Assembly (NCBI RefSeq): GCF_019740315.1
Contig: NZ_JAHXZR010000003.1
Span: 496,001-560,000 of the forward strand
Source of the DNA: Oceanobacter mangrovi
GTDB taxonomy: Bacteria > Pseudomonadota > Gammaproteobacteria > Pseudomonadales > Oceanobacteraceae
Direction of reading: 5' to 3'
DNA: 64,000 bases
Part shown: in pieces, positions 26,689 to 36,115 of the stretch
Numbering within the stretch: position 1 is the first letter of the stretch
Layout of the letters: the number at the start of each line of letters is the position of its first letter
The notes under the pieces: generated by a model
What the model was told of the DNA's origin: nothing
The model's database searches: none
The model's input: only the letters and a program-made list of their open reading frames with translations
Program-made: the position numbers and the translations under genes

Positions 26689-28488
26689 ATGTTGAAATGG
26701 ATTCGCTGGTCCGGCCTGATTGGCTTTGTGGTGGTTGTAGCTTTGCTGGCGGCGTTTTTTGTGCTGGCGGCCGGACCGCTGGTAAAAATGGCGATTGAAA
26801 GTGTTGGCTCCAAAGCTGCCGGTGCCAGGGTAGACGTCGATGATGTGGCATTTAACCTGTCGCCGCTGGGCTTTGAACTCGGCCGTATGACCGTCGCCAA
26901 CGCCGACAAGCCAATGGAAAACCTGCTTGAGTTCCAGTCTGCGGCGGCCACTGTTGATCTGGCTCCGCTGTTGTTGGGCAAGGGCATTATCCGTGATCTC
27001 AGCGTTAACGGCCTGCAGTTCAACACCACTCGCACCACGTCCGGAGCACTGGAGAAAAGCAGCTCGACCAGCAAACAATCTTCGGCCGTTGCGGATGCCG
27101 CAGCCAGTGTGAAAGATTCAGTGGTGGGTAATTTGCCATCTGCCAGTGAGATTCTGGCCCGTGAATCTTTGAAAACCGACGCTGCCGGTTCGGCTCTGAA
27201 AGAAACCTTCGATCGTCGTCAGCAGCAGGTGAACGATGCGCTGGCGGCGGTGCCTGACGATGCCCGTCTGGCGCAATATCAGGTTGACGTCAAAGCCATC
27301 ACTTCGGGCAAGGTCGCTTCGCTGGAAGACTTTAATGAGCGCAAGAAAAAGCTCGATGCCCTGAAAGAGCAGTTCAAGGCCGACAAGAAGTCGATCAATA
27401 CTGCCAAGGATCTGATTGGTGACTCCCGTACAGAAATCACCGAACGGCTGAAGCAACTGAAAGCCGCTCCGGGTGAAGACCTTGCCAGCATCCGCGACAA
27501 GTACCAGCTGAACGCCACGGGCGCTGCCAACCTGTCGTCCCTGCTGTTTGGTGACGAAGCCGGTGAATGGGCGCAGCAGGCGCTGTACTGGTATGAGAAG
27601 GTGAAACCTTTCCTCAGCAGTGGCGGTGATGAAGAACAGCAAGCCGAATACCTGCGTCCGGAAGGCCGCTTTGTGCATTTCCCGACGGATGACCCATGGC
27701 CGGAATTCCTGATTCGTCATACCAGCATGAGTGCCATCACCAGTGCCGGTAATCTGGCCATTACAGGTACAGACCTGACCAGCCAGCAGCGCGTACTGGG
27801 ACGTCCGGCCCGTATCGACATTGATGGCAGCGAGCTGAAAACCGTCAAGGCGCTGGCCATTAACATCACTCTTGATCATACCCGCAGCCCGAGCACGGAT
27901 CTGGTGTCCCTGGAAGCCAGTGACTGGCAACTCGATGGCGTCAATCTGGGCCTTGGCGATACCAAACTGGATTCCGCCATGGCGCAGATTCAGGGCATGG
28001 CGCAGGTGCAAACCGATAAAACCGGTGATGCCTTGACTGGCCGCCTGGAAGGCCAGTTTGGCCAGACCCGTTTCGACGGCAACGGCCAAACTGTCTTTGC
28101 CAAGGAGCTGCTAGGCGCGCTTAACAGCATCAGCAGCTTCACCATTGATGGCCGTGCCACTGGCCCGCTGGGTAGCCCGAAACTGGAATTTGGCTCGGAT
28201 CTCGACAAGCAGCTCAACGCTGCTTTCAAGAAGCGTTTGAGTGCCAAACAGGATGAGCTGGAAGCCAAATTGCAAAGCCAGCTGAACGACAAGATCAGTC
28301 AGTATGCCGGTGCCTATGCTGATGATCTGCAGGCACTCAACAACAACGATTCCAAGCTGACGGACAAGTTGGCGCAGCTGGAAGATCTGGCTCAGGCCAA
28401 GCTGGATGACTATGTTGACCAGCAGAAGAGCAAGGCCAAGGATGAGCTGAAATCCAAAGCGACTGACAAACTGAAAGGACTATTCTGA
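26689..28488 (+). CDS. TIGR03545 family protein (AsmA-like layout)
   Basis: A 599-aa protein with one N-terminal membrane helix (residues 6-28) and a large periplasmic part. The region after the helix (VDVDDVAFNLSPLGFELGRM) reads like the start of an AsmA/TamB-type domain. A helical, charged central region (about 180-260) and a helical C-terminus rich in Lys, Asp and Gln follow. AsmA-type proteins are linked to lipid transport across the envelope, which is a reasonable but unproven role here. It starts seven bases after the TIGR03546 stop and shares TGATG with the next gene. Confidence 0.8.
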   Translation: MLKWIRWSGLIGFVVVVALLAAFFVLAAGPLVKMAIESVGSKAAGARVDVDDVAFNLSPLGFELGRMTVANADKPMENLLEFQSAAATVDLAPLLLGKGIIRDLSVNGLQFNTTRTTSGALEKSSSTSKQSSAVADAAASVKDSVVGNLPSASEILARESLKTDAAGSALKETFDRRQQQVNDALAAVPDDARLAQYQVDVKAITSGKVASLEDFNERKKKLDALKEQFKADKKSINTAKDLIGDSRTEITERLKQLKAAPGEDLASIRDKYQLNATGAANLSSLLFGDEAGEWAQQALYWYEKVKPFLSSGGDEEQQAEYLRPEGRFVHFPTDDPWPEFLIRHTSMSAITSAGNLAITGTDLTSQQRVLGRPARIDIDGSELKTVKALAINITLDHTRSPSTDLVSLEASDWQLDGVNLGLGDTKLDSAMAQIQGMAQVQTDKTGDALTGRLEGQFGQTRFDGNGQTVFAKELLGALNSISSFTIDGRATGPLGSPKLEFGSDLDKQLNAAFKKRLSAKQDELEAKLQSQLNDKISQYAGAYADDLQALNNNDSKLTDKLAQLEDLAQAKLDDYVDQQKSKAKDELKSKATDKLKGLF

Positions 28489-29063
28489 TGACCGCTACCG
28501 ATACCAGCAAACAAACCACCCCACAGGTAACCCTGTCGGCTGACTGGACAGACAGCAGCCGCCAGTGGTCAAACGAGGTTGTCGACGTTACCGAACTGCC
28601 GTCGCTGAGTCTGCTGGTTCACGATCATCGTGGTCCGATTGAGCAGCTACAGCAAAGCATTCGGCATTTTGTTGAACAGCGTAAACAGCTGGAGTTATTT
28701 CCAAACATCAGCCGTACCTTTAGTCTCAACTATCGGCGGGCGCCGGATGCTGACGGCAACTGGCATATCGGCATTGCGGCGGAAATTCCACCGCAACGCA
28801 AGGCGGCGATCAATGCTGGCAAACTGGCTGAGGGATTCCGGCTACACCTGTTTGGTGCCGGTGAATACGCCCGGCTGCGCTTGCAGGGAGGCGAAGCCGG
28901 TTTGATGTTGGCGGCACAGTGGCTGATTGAACACTGGTTACCCCAATCCGCTTATGAAATGGCGGAAGGTATCGTGCTGTTTGAACGGCTACAGTTTCCG
29001 CCGTTTGTGGAGCCGGAACAGGCCCTGGTTGATATTCTGGTGCCGGTAGAAGCCCGGATTTGA
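28488..29063 (+). CDS. Hypothetical protein, possible GyrI-like fold, coupled to TIGR03545
   Basis: A 191-aa protein whose ATG overlaps the TIGR03545 stop (TGATG), so translation is coupled. There is no signal peptide. The sequence contains patterns like LLVHDHRGPIEQLQQSI, YRRAPDADGNWHIGIAAEIP and FGAGEYARLRLQG, which recall the effector-binding domain of GyrI/AraC proteins, but this is only a weak impression. Operon position suggests it acts with the two membrane proteins before it. Function unknown. Confidence 0.6.
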   Translation: MTATDTSKQTTPQVTLSADWTDSSRQWSNEVVDVTELPSLSLLVHDHRGPIEQLQQSIRHFVEQRKQLELFPNISRTFSLNYRRAPDADGNWHIGIAAEIPPQRKAAINAGKLAEGFRLHLFGAGEYARLRLQGGEAGLMLAAQWLIEHWLPQSAYEMAEGIVLFERLQFPPFVEPEQALVDILVPVEARI

Positions 29064-29114
29064 GTTTGTCTGAAAGCGGGCGGGAATCATTCCCTGCGAA
29101 TGATTCAGGCCGCA

Positions 29115-29132
29115 GTCCCGGCATGCCGGGAC
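29115..29132. repeat. Perfect 18-base palindrome
   Basis: GTCCCGGCATGCCGGGAC reads the same on both strands. It lies between the convergent coupled unknown gene and selO, just before the REPIN-like pair. It has no U-tract on either strand and may be a repeat element or a factor-independent 3' end stabiliser. Confidence 0.5.
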
Positions 29133-29185
29133 CCTACAGAAAGCCGTAAATCCGCTTGTCATAATGACGTGCTGCTGTCGCTGTT

Positions 29186-29245
29186 CGGGAATAAATTCCC
29201 TCCTACACGACGCCATCAAAATGTGTAGGAGGGAATTTATTCCCG
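29186..29245. repeat. REPIN-like inverted pair of REP elements
   Basis: Two 22-base arms at 29186-29207 and 29224-29245 are perfect inverted copies separated by 16 bases. Each carries the GTAGGAG head and the GGGAAT/ATTCCC hairpin also seen at 16546 and 16746. The layout matches REPINs, mobile palindromic units mobilised in trans by a RAYT transposase. No RAYT gene is in the window. Confidence 0.8.
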
Positions 29246-29276
29246 ATCAAGGTTATCCCCGATCAAACCTGGCTTG

Positions 29277-30749
29277 TCAGGACGAGCAGCTCAGCATAAT
29301 CAGCCGCTTGCTGTCTGGTGCGCGTTTCCATTCTTCAAACCCGGCGTGCTCTTCGTATGGATTCTGCAAAATCTTCAGCCAGTCGTGAATTGGCTGGAAG
29401 TTTCCTTCTTCAGCCTGATCGACCAGATGAGTGGTGACATGGGTGCGCAAAATATAGCTCGGATTGGTTTGCAACATGGCCTGTTTGCGGTCGGCACTGC
29501 TGCGGCTTTCCAGCGCGAGTCGGGCTTCGTATTCCGGTAACCAGTCGGCCAGCATGGTTTGCCAGGCCGCGACATCCAGGCGGTTGATCACCGGCTTGCC
29601 ATCCTCTTCTGTCTGGGCTTCAGACAAGGCCCGGTAGAGTGGGTTGAAGTCTGCCTGATTGCTGTTCAGCAGCGCCCGCCAGCGGCGGATAAAATCCTTG
29701 TCGCCGGGGTCACTGAGTGCCAGCCCCAGACGGTCGCGCATGCGCTGCAGATAGGCTTTGTTGTAATAACCGGAATAGCGGTTGAGCTCTTCTTTCAGCA
29801 GTTCAACGTCAATCAGCGGCGTTAACGCCTGACCCAGTGCTGACAGATTCCAGTGAATCACATAGGGCTGTTGCTCAAAGGCGTAGCGGCTTTCCTGATC
29901 GGTGTGGTTGTAGACAGCGTCTTCCTTCCAGCGGTCGATAAAGGCAAACGGACCATGGTCAAAGGTTTCGCCCAGAATCGACATGTTGTCGGTGTTCATC
30001 ACGCCGTGCAGGAAGCCATAGGCAATCCAGCCTGCAACCATTTCAGCACTGCGTTTGCTGATGGCGCGGAACATCGCAAGATAAGGATTTTCGGCCTCCA
30101 GACACTCTGGATACCAGCGCTGCAGACAGTAGTCAGCCAACAGTTTGAGATCATCGTGCTGGCGGGTATAGAACAGATGTTCGAAATGGCCAAAACGCAC
30201 GTGACAGCGGCTGATACGCAAAATGGTCGCGCCTGGCTCAACCCGCTCACGCAGGATCTTCTGGCTGGTTACACCCAGCGCCAGTGCGCGGGTCGACGGG
30301 ATTCCAAGATGGGTAAGGGCTTCGCCGATCAGGTATTCGCGCAAACTGGAGCGTAATACCGCGCGACCATCACCCATGCGTGAATACGGCGTTTGACCGG
30401 CGCCTTTCAGATGCCAGTCCCATAACTCGCCATTGACTGGCTGCTCTCCCAATAACAAGCCGCGACCGTCACCCAATTGCGGGTTATAGATACCGAACTG
30501 GTGACCGGCATATTTCATCGCCAGTGGTTGTGCACCCTGAGGTAGCTGATGGCCGCCGAGCAGGCCGGCCAGCAATTCAGGGTCAAGGCTACAGGGGTCC
30601 AGGCCGAGCATTTCGGCGACCTTGGGGTTGGCGCTTACCAACCTTGGGTCCGGCAATGGCGTTGGATCAAGACGGGTATACAGGTGGCCGGGCAGACGGG
30701 AAAAATCATTTTCCAGTGACAGTGACTGCAGTGGTTGCCATTGGGTCAT
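29277..30749 (-). CDS. selO: Protein adenylyltransferase SelO
   Basis: Pseudokinase-fold enzyme of 490 aa that AMPylates proteins involved in redox homeostasis. The family blocks are present: KYAGHQFGIYNPQLGDGRG, LKGAGQTPYSRMGDGRAVLR and the metal-binding HGVMNTDNMS. The C-terminus is MLSCSS, with Cys in the place of the selenocysteine used by some members, which is the common bacterial version. AGGAG lies seven bases before the ATG at 30749. It is read in the same direction as the M16 protease that precedes it. Confidence 0.96.
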   Translation of the reverse strand: MTQWQPLQSLSLENDFSRLPGHLYTRLDPTPLPDPRLVSANPKVAEMLGLDPCSLDPELLAGLLGGHQLPQGAQPLAMKYAGHQFGIYNPQLGDGRGLLLGEQPVNGELWDWHLKGAGQTPYSRMGDGRAVLRSSLREYLIGEALTHLGIPSTRALALGVTSQKILRERVEPGATILRISRCHVRFGHFEHLFYTRQHDDLKLLADYCLQRWYPECLEAENPYLAMFRAISKRSAEMVAGWIAYGFLHGVMNTDNMSILGETFDHGPFAFIDRWKEDAVYNHTDQESRYAFEQQPYVIHWNLSALGQALTPLIDVELLKEELNRYSGYYNKAYLQRMRDRLGLALSDPGDKDFIRRWRALLNSNQADFNPLYRALSEAQTEEDGKPVINRLDVAAWQTMLADWLPEYEARLALESRSSADRKQAMLQTNPSYILRTHVTTHLVDQAEEGNFQPIHDWLKILQNPYEEHAGFEEWKRAPDSKRLIMLSCSS

Positions 30750-30806
30750 TGCGGGCTCCTGTCGCTGGACGGCAGTAGTCGGGGCAGTGGCGCTGCCCCG
30801 ACTGCG

Positions 30807-33707
30807 TTATTGCTTGAGATTGTAGGTTGGCTGTTGCTCACGGATCACCTGATCCAGTGGCTGCCAGTCAACCGGCTGGCCCTGGCTGAACATCACCCGG
30901 GGCACTTCAGCGTCAATAATCAGACGTTGATACAACTGCTGGATTTCTGCAAGGCTGAGTTGCTTCACTTCGGCGGCAATGGCTTCGTTATTGTCGAAGC
31001 TGGTGCGGTTCATATCCAGATTGGCCCAGAAGCGGTCGGCTTTTTCACCCATGTTATTGGCGGGCTCCAGCAAACGGCTGATCAAGCCTTCCTTGAAGCT
31101 GGTGAACTCTTCCTCGCTCATGCTGGCGAGGGTGTCCTGATAGGTCTTCCAGAAGATCTCGCTGTGCTTGAGGATGTTGGCTGGCTGGGCGGCAGGCGAC
31201 TGCACAATAAAGATCAGCCCTGGCACGCTACGTTGCGGGAAGGCAGCAGCAAAAACGATATAACCCAGCTGCTGTTCGGTACGCATGTACTGGTAATAAG
31301 GCGCACTGATCATCTGGCCCAGCAGCGCAAAACGAGCCCGGTTATGGTCGCTGTTATCCTGCCCTTGCAGGTACAGCACCATGACTTCGTCGTCGTGATC
31401 CAGCTGCAGGTCCTTGACGTACTGGCCTTCTGGCAAGTGGACAACATCGCGAATCGCCTGATCATCCGGGTTGCCCGGGTAGTAACTGTTCACTTGCGCC
31501 GCCACCTTGGTAGCGTCGTCGGCGCTCATGCTTCCATGTACATAAATACGGTTGGTGGTCTGGCCCTTGAGGGTATTTGCCAGTACTTCGACATCGGTAC
31601 GGCTGATGCTGTCGAGTGCTTCCAGTAATTCGGCTTCGCTGAAGCTGGGGGTGTTGATCCAGCGTTTCAGTTCCGCCAGTCCACGCTCGTAAGGCTTCGA
31701 CTTCAGCGCATTTTCCAGCCGTCGCTTCAGCGACGCCTTGTAACGCTCGAACTGTTCGTCGGTGAGGCTGAGGTGTTGCATGCTGTCGAGAATCCGCTGC
31801 AGCAATTCTGGCAGCTTGTCTTCGTAACCGGACAGTAGCAGCTGGTAACCGTCGGCCCTTGGCACCAGGTTATAGGCCAGTCCGGCCAGCTGGGCGGGAT
31901 AGCTGTAGCTGCTGAGATTTTCGTTGACTGCGCGGGTATAGAGCTGGGCAATAGCCATGCTGCGCGCGTTGGCGTTATCAGCGTGCTGTAACTCGATCAG
32001 GATGCGCGACTTCGGCTGCTTGAATTCATGCTCAGGGTAATACCAGAGCTGCTGGCCATCCTGATCGATCAGTTTCGACGGGATGGTTTGTTCTGGTTCC
32101 TGATTGAGGCCGAAATGTTCTGGAATAAAGGGGTTTGGCGCTGGCAGACTCAGCTGCTCAAGGTCTTTGGTGACGACCTGGTCTGGCTGGTAATCCATCG
32201 GCCGGATACGCATTGGTGTGTTGTACCAGGGATCTGACGTATCAGTGGCAACACCGGGTGCAATCAGGGTACGCAGCACATTGTTCATGCTGAGCGCGTC
32301 CAGATACGGTTGTAGTTTGGTCTGGCTGATCGGCAGTGCGAGATAATCACCGTGAATGATCTGCGGCACCGGATACAGTTGCATATTGCTGCTCAGGCGC
32401 ACAGCGTAATCCGACAGTGAACCATGTTCCATAAAGCGGAAGGCGATTTCGTTGAGCTGCTCTTGCTCGGTCATCAGGTACTGTGGCAGCGGCCCTTTTT
32501 TCAGCAGGCCAAAATAGTGTTCCAGCATCTGGGTGATGTTTTCCACATGCAGCAGACCGGCCTGGGTCAGCTGCACCTGAATCACCAGGTTGGCTTCAAA
32601 ACGGGTGTTGATGCTGCGACCGGCGCTCAGTCCTTCAGCCCAGCCTTTTTCTTTCAGCAACGCCAGCAGGCTGCCTTCACCTTCGTGACCAATCAGACTC
32701 GACAGCAGGCTCAGTGGCTTGGATTCATACAGCGACTGGCTTTCCGGCATCGGGAAGGTGAATTGCAGGCGGCGGATTTCCTTCACTGGCTCAATGTTCA
32801 TATCCAGTGGCAGCTGGCCGGGCACAAATTGCGGTGGCTGTGAATCGACGACTTCAACCTGGCGCTTGGGTACGGCGCTGAAATGACTGCTGGCCCATTG
32901 CTTGAGCTGTTCCAGCGGATAGTTGCCGGCCAGCACCAGCGTCATGCGATCAGCGCTGTAATGGCTGTTGTAGAAATTGATCAGGTCGTCACGCACCTTG
33001 CTGTTGGGACGGTCAGCGAGGGTGTCGAGGTTGCCGACCGAAAAGTGCGAATAGGGGTGATCCGGGTTATAGGCCTGTTTTTCGGCTGAATAGATACGGC
33101 GGAAATCATCCCGGATCTTGGCAGTGTATTCGGCGTTGACGGCGTTCTTTTCACGATCGACATAGGCGGCGTCGAAGGTTGGCGAAATGAAGAAGGGCGC
33201 AAAGCGGTCCAGCGCGCCGGCCATGGCGTCGTTATCAATCGAGAAGAAATAGGTGGTTTGCTGGTTGGCGGTGAAGGCGTTGTGATTACCACCGTGGCGG
33301 CTGATGTAGGCCTGATATTCACCGGCTTGTGGATATGGCTCAGTGCCGAGAAATAACATGTGTTCGAGGAAATGGGCGAGGCCTTCGCGGCCTTTCGGAT
33401 CATCGCCGCTACCGGTGGCGACTGTCATCGCTGCGGCAGCCTTGTCGGTGTTGGGCGTTGATACCAGCAGCACCTGCAGGCCGTTATCCAGTTGCAGCTG
33501 TTGGTAGCTGAACGGATCGGCGGGGCTGACGATCAGACTCTGGTCGTCAGCGCTGCGGCAGTTCCAGGGCGCGGTGTCGGTGCAGCCGGGTGTCGCTGAA
33601 GCAGGGGCGGCACTGGCATTGTCGGATTGCGAATCTGGTTTGAACATGGAATATCCAATGGCTGCAAGGACAATGATTAAAAAGGCCCAATATCGAGGCG
33701 AAAGCAT
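30807..33707 (-). CDS. M16 family metalloprotease (insulinase / protease III-like)
   Basis: Large zinc peptidase of 966 aa with the inverted zinc motif HFLEH (His112, Glu115, His116) and a downstream Glu in REKNAVNAEY. Four M16-type domains are expected from the length. The N-terminus has a hydrophobic segment (YWAFLIIVLAAIGYSMF), so the enzyme is exported or anchored, unlike cytosolic forms, and probably cleaves peptides in the periplasm. CAGGAG before the ATG at 33707 sets the start; the open frame to 33842 is not needed. selO follows in the same direction. Confidence 0.93.
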   Translation of the reverse strand: MLSPRYWAFLIIVLAAIGYSMFKPDSQSDNASAAPASATPGCTDTAPWNCRSADDQSLIVSPADPFSYQQLQLDNGLQVLLVSTPNTDKAAAAMTVATGSGDDPKGREGLAHFLEHMLFLGTEPYPQAGEYQAYISRHGGNHNAFTANQQTTYFFSIDNDAMAGALDRFAPFFISPTFDAAYVDREKNAVNAEYTAKIRDDFRRIYSAEKQAYNPDHPYSHFSVGNLDTLADRPNSKVRDDLINFYNSHYSADRMTLVLAGNYPLEQLKQWASSHFSAVPKRQVEVVDSQPPQFVPGQLPLDMNIEPVKEIRRLQFTFPMPESQSLYESKPLSLLSSLIGHEGEGSLLALLKEKGWAEGLSAGRSINTRFEANLVIQVQLTQAGLLHVENITQMLEHYFGLLKKGPLPQYLMTEQEQLNEIAFRFMEHGSLSDYAVRLSSNMQLYPVPQIIHGDYLALPISQTKLQPYLDALSMNNVLRTLIAPGVATDTSDPWYNTPMRIRPMDYQPDQVVTKDLEQLSLPAPNPFIPEHFGLNQEPEQTIPSKLIDQDGQQLWYYPEHEFKQPKSRILIELQHADNANARSMAIAQLYTRAVNENLSSYSYPAQLAGLAYNLVPRADGYQLLLSGYEDKLPELLQRILDSMQHLSLTDEQFERYKASLKRRLENALKSKPYERGLAELKRWINTPSFSEAELLEALDSISRTDVEVLANTLKGQTTNRIYVHGSMSADDATKVAAQVNSYYPGNPDDQAIRDVVHLPEGQYVKDLQLDHDDEVMVLYLQGQDNSDHNRARFALLGQMISAPYYQYMRTEQQLGYIVFAAAFPQRSVPGLIFIVQSPAAQPANILKHSEIFWKTYQDTLASMSEEEFTSFKEGLISRLLEPANNMGEKADRFWANLDMNRTSFDNNEAIAAEVKQLSLAEIQQLYQRLIIDAEVPRVMFSQGQPVDWQPLDQVIREQQPTYNLKQ

Positions 33708-33787
33708 GTTGGCTCCTGAGTCAGCGTGCTGGGCTGGTCCGGTTGGGTGACACGGAAAACAGCCGACTGGCTGGCTTCCGGTCGGGT

Positions 33788-34045
33788 TCAGTGGGCGGTA
33801 CCACGAATCTCGGCAATGGCCTGGGCGTCGGCCAGTGTACAAGTGTTAGGGTCGAGCTCACAAATGCGATTGAGACGGTCGCGATTTTCTTCCAGCTCCG
33901 CCAGCAGCAGTGCAAATTGTTGCTGGAAAGCGGCGTCGATGGTGTCGTACAGCTCGGTCACGGCGTCTGAGCTGCTGGCGTTGGTGTTACGCAGGGTCTT
34001 CAGACAGGCGAGTGCAATCTGGTGGTAGGCTTGGTCTTTATTCAC
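33788..34045 (-). CDS. Small conserved-looking protein, unknown function
   Basis: An 85-aa cytoplasmic, helical protein with no signal peptide. The GTG at 34043-34045 is chosen because AGGAGG lies seven bases upstream; an in-frame ATG at 34078 precedes that site and is unlikely. The sequence is rich in Leu, Ala, Glu and Asn and no motif was recognised. It lies between the degenerate-EAL regulator and the M16 protease on the same strand. Confidence 0.65.
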   Translation of the reverse strand: MNKDQAYHQIALACLKTLRNTNASSSDAVTELYDTIDAAFQQQFALLLAELEENRDRLNRICELDPNTCTLADAQAIAEIRGTAH

Positions 34046-34095
34046 GGGCGGTCCTCCTGTTGGGCGGCCATGATACATGACTGGCCACCGGGAAA

Positions 34096-36015
34096 TCAGT
34101 CATCAGTGGCAAACCAGTGCAGCTGATGGGCGCCAATCGGCCGAGACAGTGCGGTGCCACCAAGCCAGTCGGCACCACTTTGATGAGCGGCGGCCAGTGC
34201 TTCGGTCGAACTGATGTTATAGGCATAGACGGATTTGCCATGTTCGATCAGCTGACGAATCGCCGATGAGCCAGCCGCAGTCTGGCGACGCCAGTAGCTG
34301 AGGACTTCCGGCGGCATGGCAAAACCGGTGCAGTCCAGCTGCTGCAGGGTACGGAATCCGGGAATTCGCTGGCCGGGTTCCGGTACGTCAATTTCCAGCA
34401 TCAGCTCAATGCCCAGCCGTCGCAGGTTGGCATTGCTTTGTGGCGCTGGCAGGCTGTCGAACTGCCAGGGGACGATCACCACCCACTGGGGATTGCTCTG
34501 TGGGTTTTCAGCTATCCAGCTGGCAATGCACAGGCTCATTTCAGTCCAGTGTTCGCTGGTCAGGCTGTCAATACGAATAACGACTCGCATCGTGGTGGCG
34601 AATTGTTTACGCCATTGTTTGTGCATGGTTTCGAGCCAGATATGACAGAGCTGTTTGTCGTGCATGTATTCCGGCAGTAGCTCCAGCCCGACTAGTCCGC
34701 CCATCGGGTTGAACACCGGGTTGGCGCGGTAGTTCTGGCATTCCTGCTCCAGTCGGCTGCGCTCTTCGTCGACGGCGGACTGTTCACTGGCTGGCAGTGG
34801 CGCCGGATCCTGTGCCTCAGCTGCTTGCTGTAATTGCTGGCGGATGGCGTCAATCGGATTGGGGCTGTCGTTATTGTCCAGATCAATCACATAGCACTGG
34901 ATATGTGGTGTCAGGCGATGTTCGCCGTGCTGGCTCCGGATTGCCTGTTCGAATTGATGAGCGATCTGTTGCCGCAGTTCCGGTGCGCATTTGGTGGATT
35001 TTTCATCCGTAACCAGTGGCAATAAAAAGATGTGATGATCGGGACGAAAAATCGTCTGCTGATGGCCAGCGGCTTGAATCAGGCGTGCCAGGCAGAAACT
35101 CGACAGGTCCGAGTTATTGACTTCAGCGGCGTCGAAAACCACCGAAAACAGACAGTTGATGCCTTCAGACTGGCTGATAAAACTTTCCAGCAGGCTGAGC
35201 TGGTGGTGACCGGCAAAGCGTTGCAGCTCGTGACTTTCTGAGCGCTGTGTAATCGCCATGCTGGGCTGCTCGAACATACAAATGCAGTAGTCTTCGCTAA
35301 GCGCTGTAATGGACGTCCAGAGCGATAATTGCTGCTGTTGTTGGTCCTGCAAGTTGAAATAGCCGAGCCAGGTCTGGCCGCTTTCAACCTGCTGGGTGAC
35401 CGCCGCTTCCAGTGCCACCGGCATGTTACTGATGGCGCTGGCGAACAGGTTGCGACCAATCAGGTTGCTCTCGGTCTGCCCCAGCGCCTCGCAAATCGAT
35501 TTGTTGGCCAGTCGGATAATCCAGTTGCGGTCGGTGATCATGGTCAGCTGGCAACTGTTGACCGCCGCTTTCAGGTTCAGCAAGCGGCGCATCAGCACGG
35601 CCTGACTGAGGCCTTCCTCGACATCGAGCAGCAATTGCTGGTTATCCCAGGGCTTGGCAATAAACTTGTGAATATCGCCGTTCTGGCGAGCGTGTCGCAA
35701 GGTGGTGTTGTCGACCTTGCCGGAGAGCAGGATACGGTAACTGCCGGGGCTGATGTCGCGGGCCTGACGGCAAAACTCAAGGCCGTCCATCTCTGGCATA
35801 CGATAGTCACTGATCAACAAGTGCACGGCACGATCCTGCAACAGTTGCAGGGCTTCGATCGGGCTGGTGGTTGTCAGGACCGTGAAGCCTTGCTGCCGCA
35901 GAATCGTTGATACGGCCTGTAAAATTCCCTGCTCGTCGTCCACTAGCAATACGGTTTGCGTCACGCTGTGTAATTCCTCATCCACGCGTAAAAGACCTGA
36001 CGGTTCAGATCTCAT
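34096..36015 (-). CDS. Response regulator with PAS-like and degenerate EAL domains
   Basis: A 639-aa signalling protein. The N-terminal receiver has VLLVDDE and phosphoacceptor Asp70 in LLISDYRMPEMDG. A PAS-like block follows (about 150-260). Residues about 270-380 may be a worn GGDEF-like domain with no GGDEF motif. The C-terminus has an EAL-type fold (ends GADWLGGTALSRPI, like GADYLQGY..SRP), but the EAL signature is replaced by LELLPEY. It is therefore probably not a c-di-GMP phosphodiesterase but a binding or interaction domain. It is divergent from the HTH protein and hybrid kinase, likely its partners. Confidence 0.85.
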   Translation of the reverse strand: MRSEPSGLLRVDEELHSVTQTVLLVDDEQGILQAVSTILRQQGFTVLTTTSPIEALQLLQDRAVHLLISDYRMPEMDGLEFCRQARDISPGSYRILLSGKVDNTTLRHARQNGDIHKFIAKPWDNQQLLLDVEEGLSQAVLMRRLLNLKAAVNSCQLTMITDRNWIIRLANKSICEALGQTESNLIGRNLFASAISNMPVALEAAVTQQVESGQTWLGYFNLQDQQQQQLSLWTSITALSEDYCICMFEQPSMAITQRSESHELQRFAGHHQLSLLESFISQSEGINCLFSVVFDAAEVNNSDLSSFCLARLIQAAGHQQTIFRPDHHIFLLPLVTDEKSTKCAPELRQQIAHQFEQAIRSQHGEHRLTPHIQCYVIDLDNNDSPNPIDAIRQQLQQAAEAQDPAPLPASEQSAVDEERSRLEQECQNYRANPVFNPMGGLVGLELLPEYMHDKQLCHIWLETMHKQWRKQFATTMRVVIRIDSLTSEHWTEMSLCIASWIAENPQSNPQWVVIVPWQFDSLPAPQSNANLRRLGIELMLEIDVPEPGQRIPGFRTLQQLDCTGFAMPPEVLSYWRRQTAAGSSAIRQLIEHGKSVYAYNISSTEALAAAHQSGADWLGGTALSRPIGAHQLHWFATDD

Positions 36016-36115
36016 GCTTTGCTGATCTTTCCTCTATCAGAATACTGTTTTGGACTTGCAAAGACCAAAGGCTATCTATACTGAAATCAAAGTAACAGAC
36101 AGGCTGGGCGGTGTC

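Noticed and set aside
27118-28089. Long minus-strand frame opposite the TIGR03545 gene
   Set aside because: Antisense to a gene with good start, coupling and family match; no independent evidence of coding.
30735-31628. Plus-strand frame opposite the M16 protease end
   Set aside because: Overlaps conserved protease sequence on the other strand; no SD and shadow-like composition.
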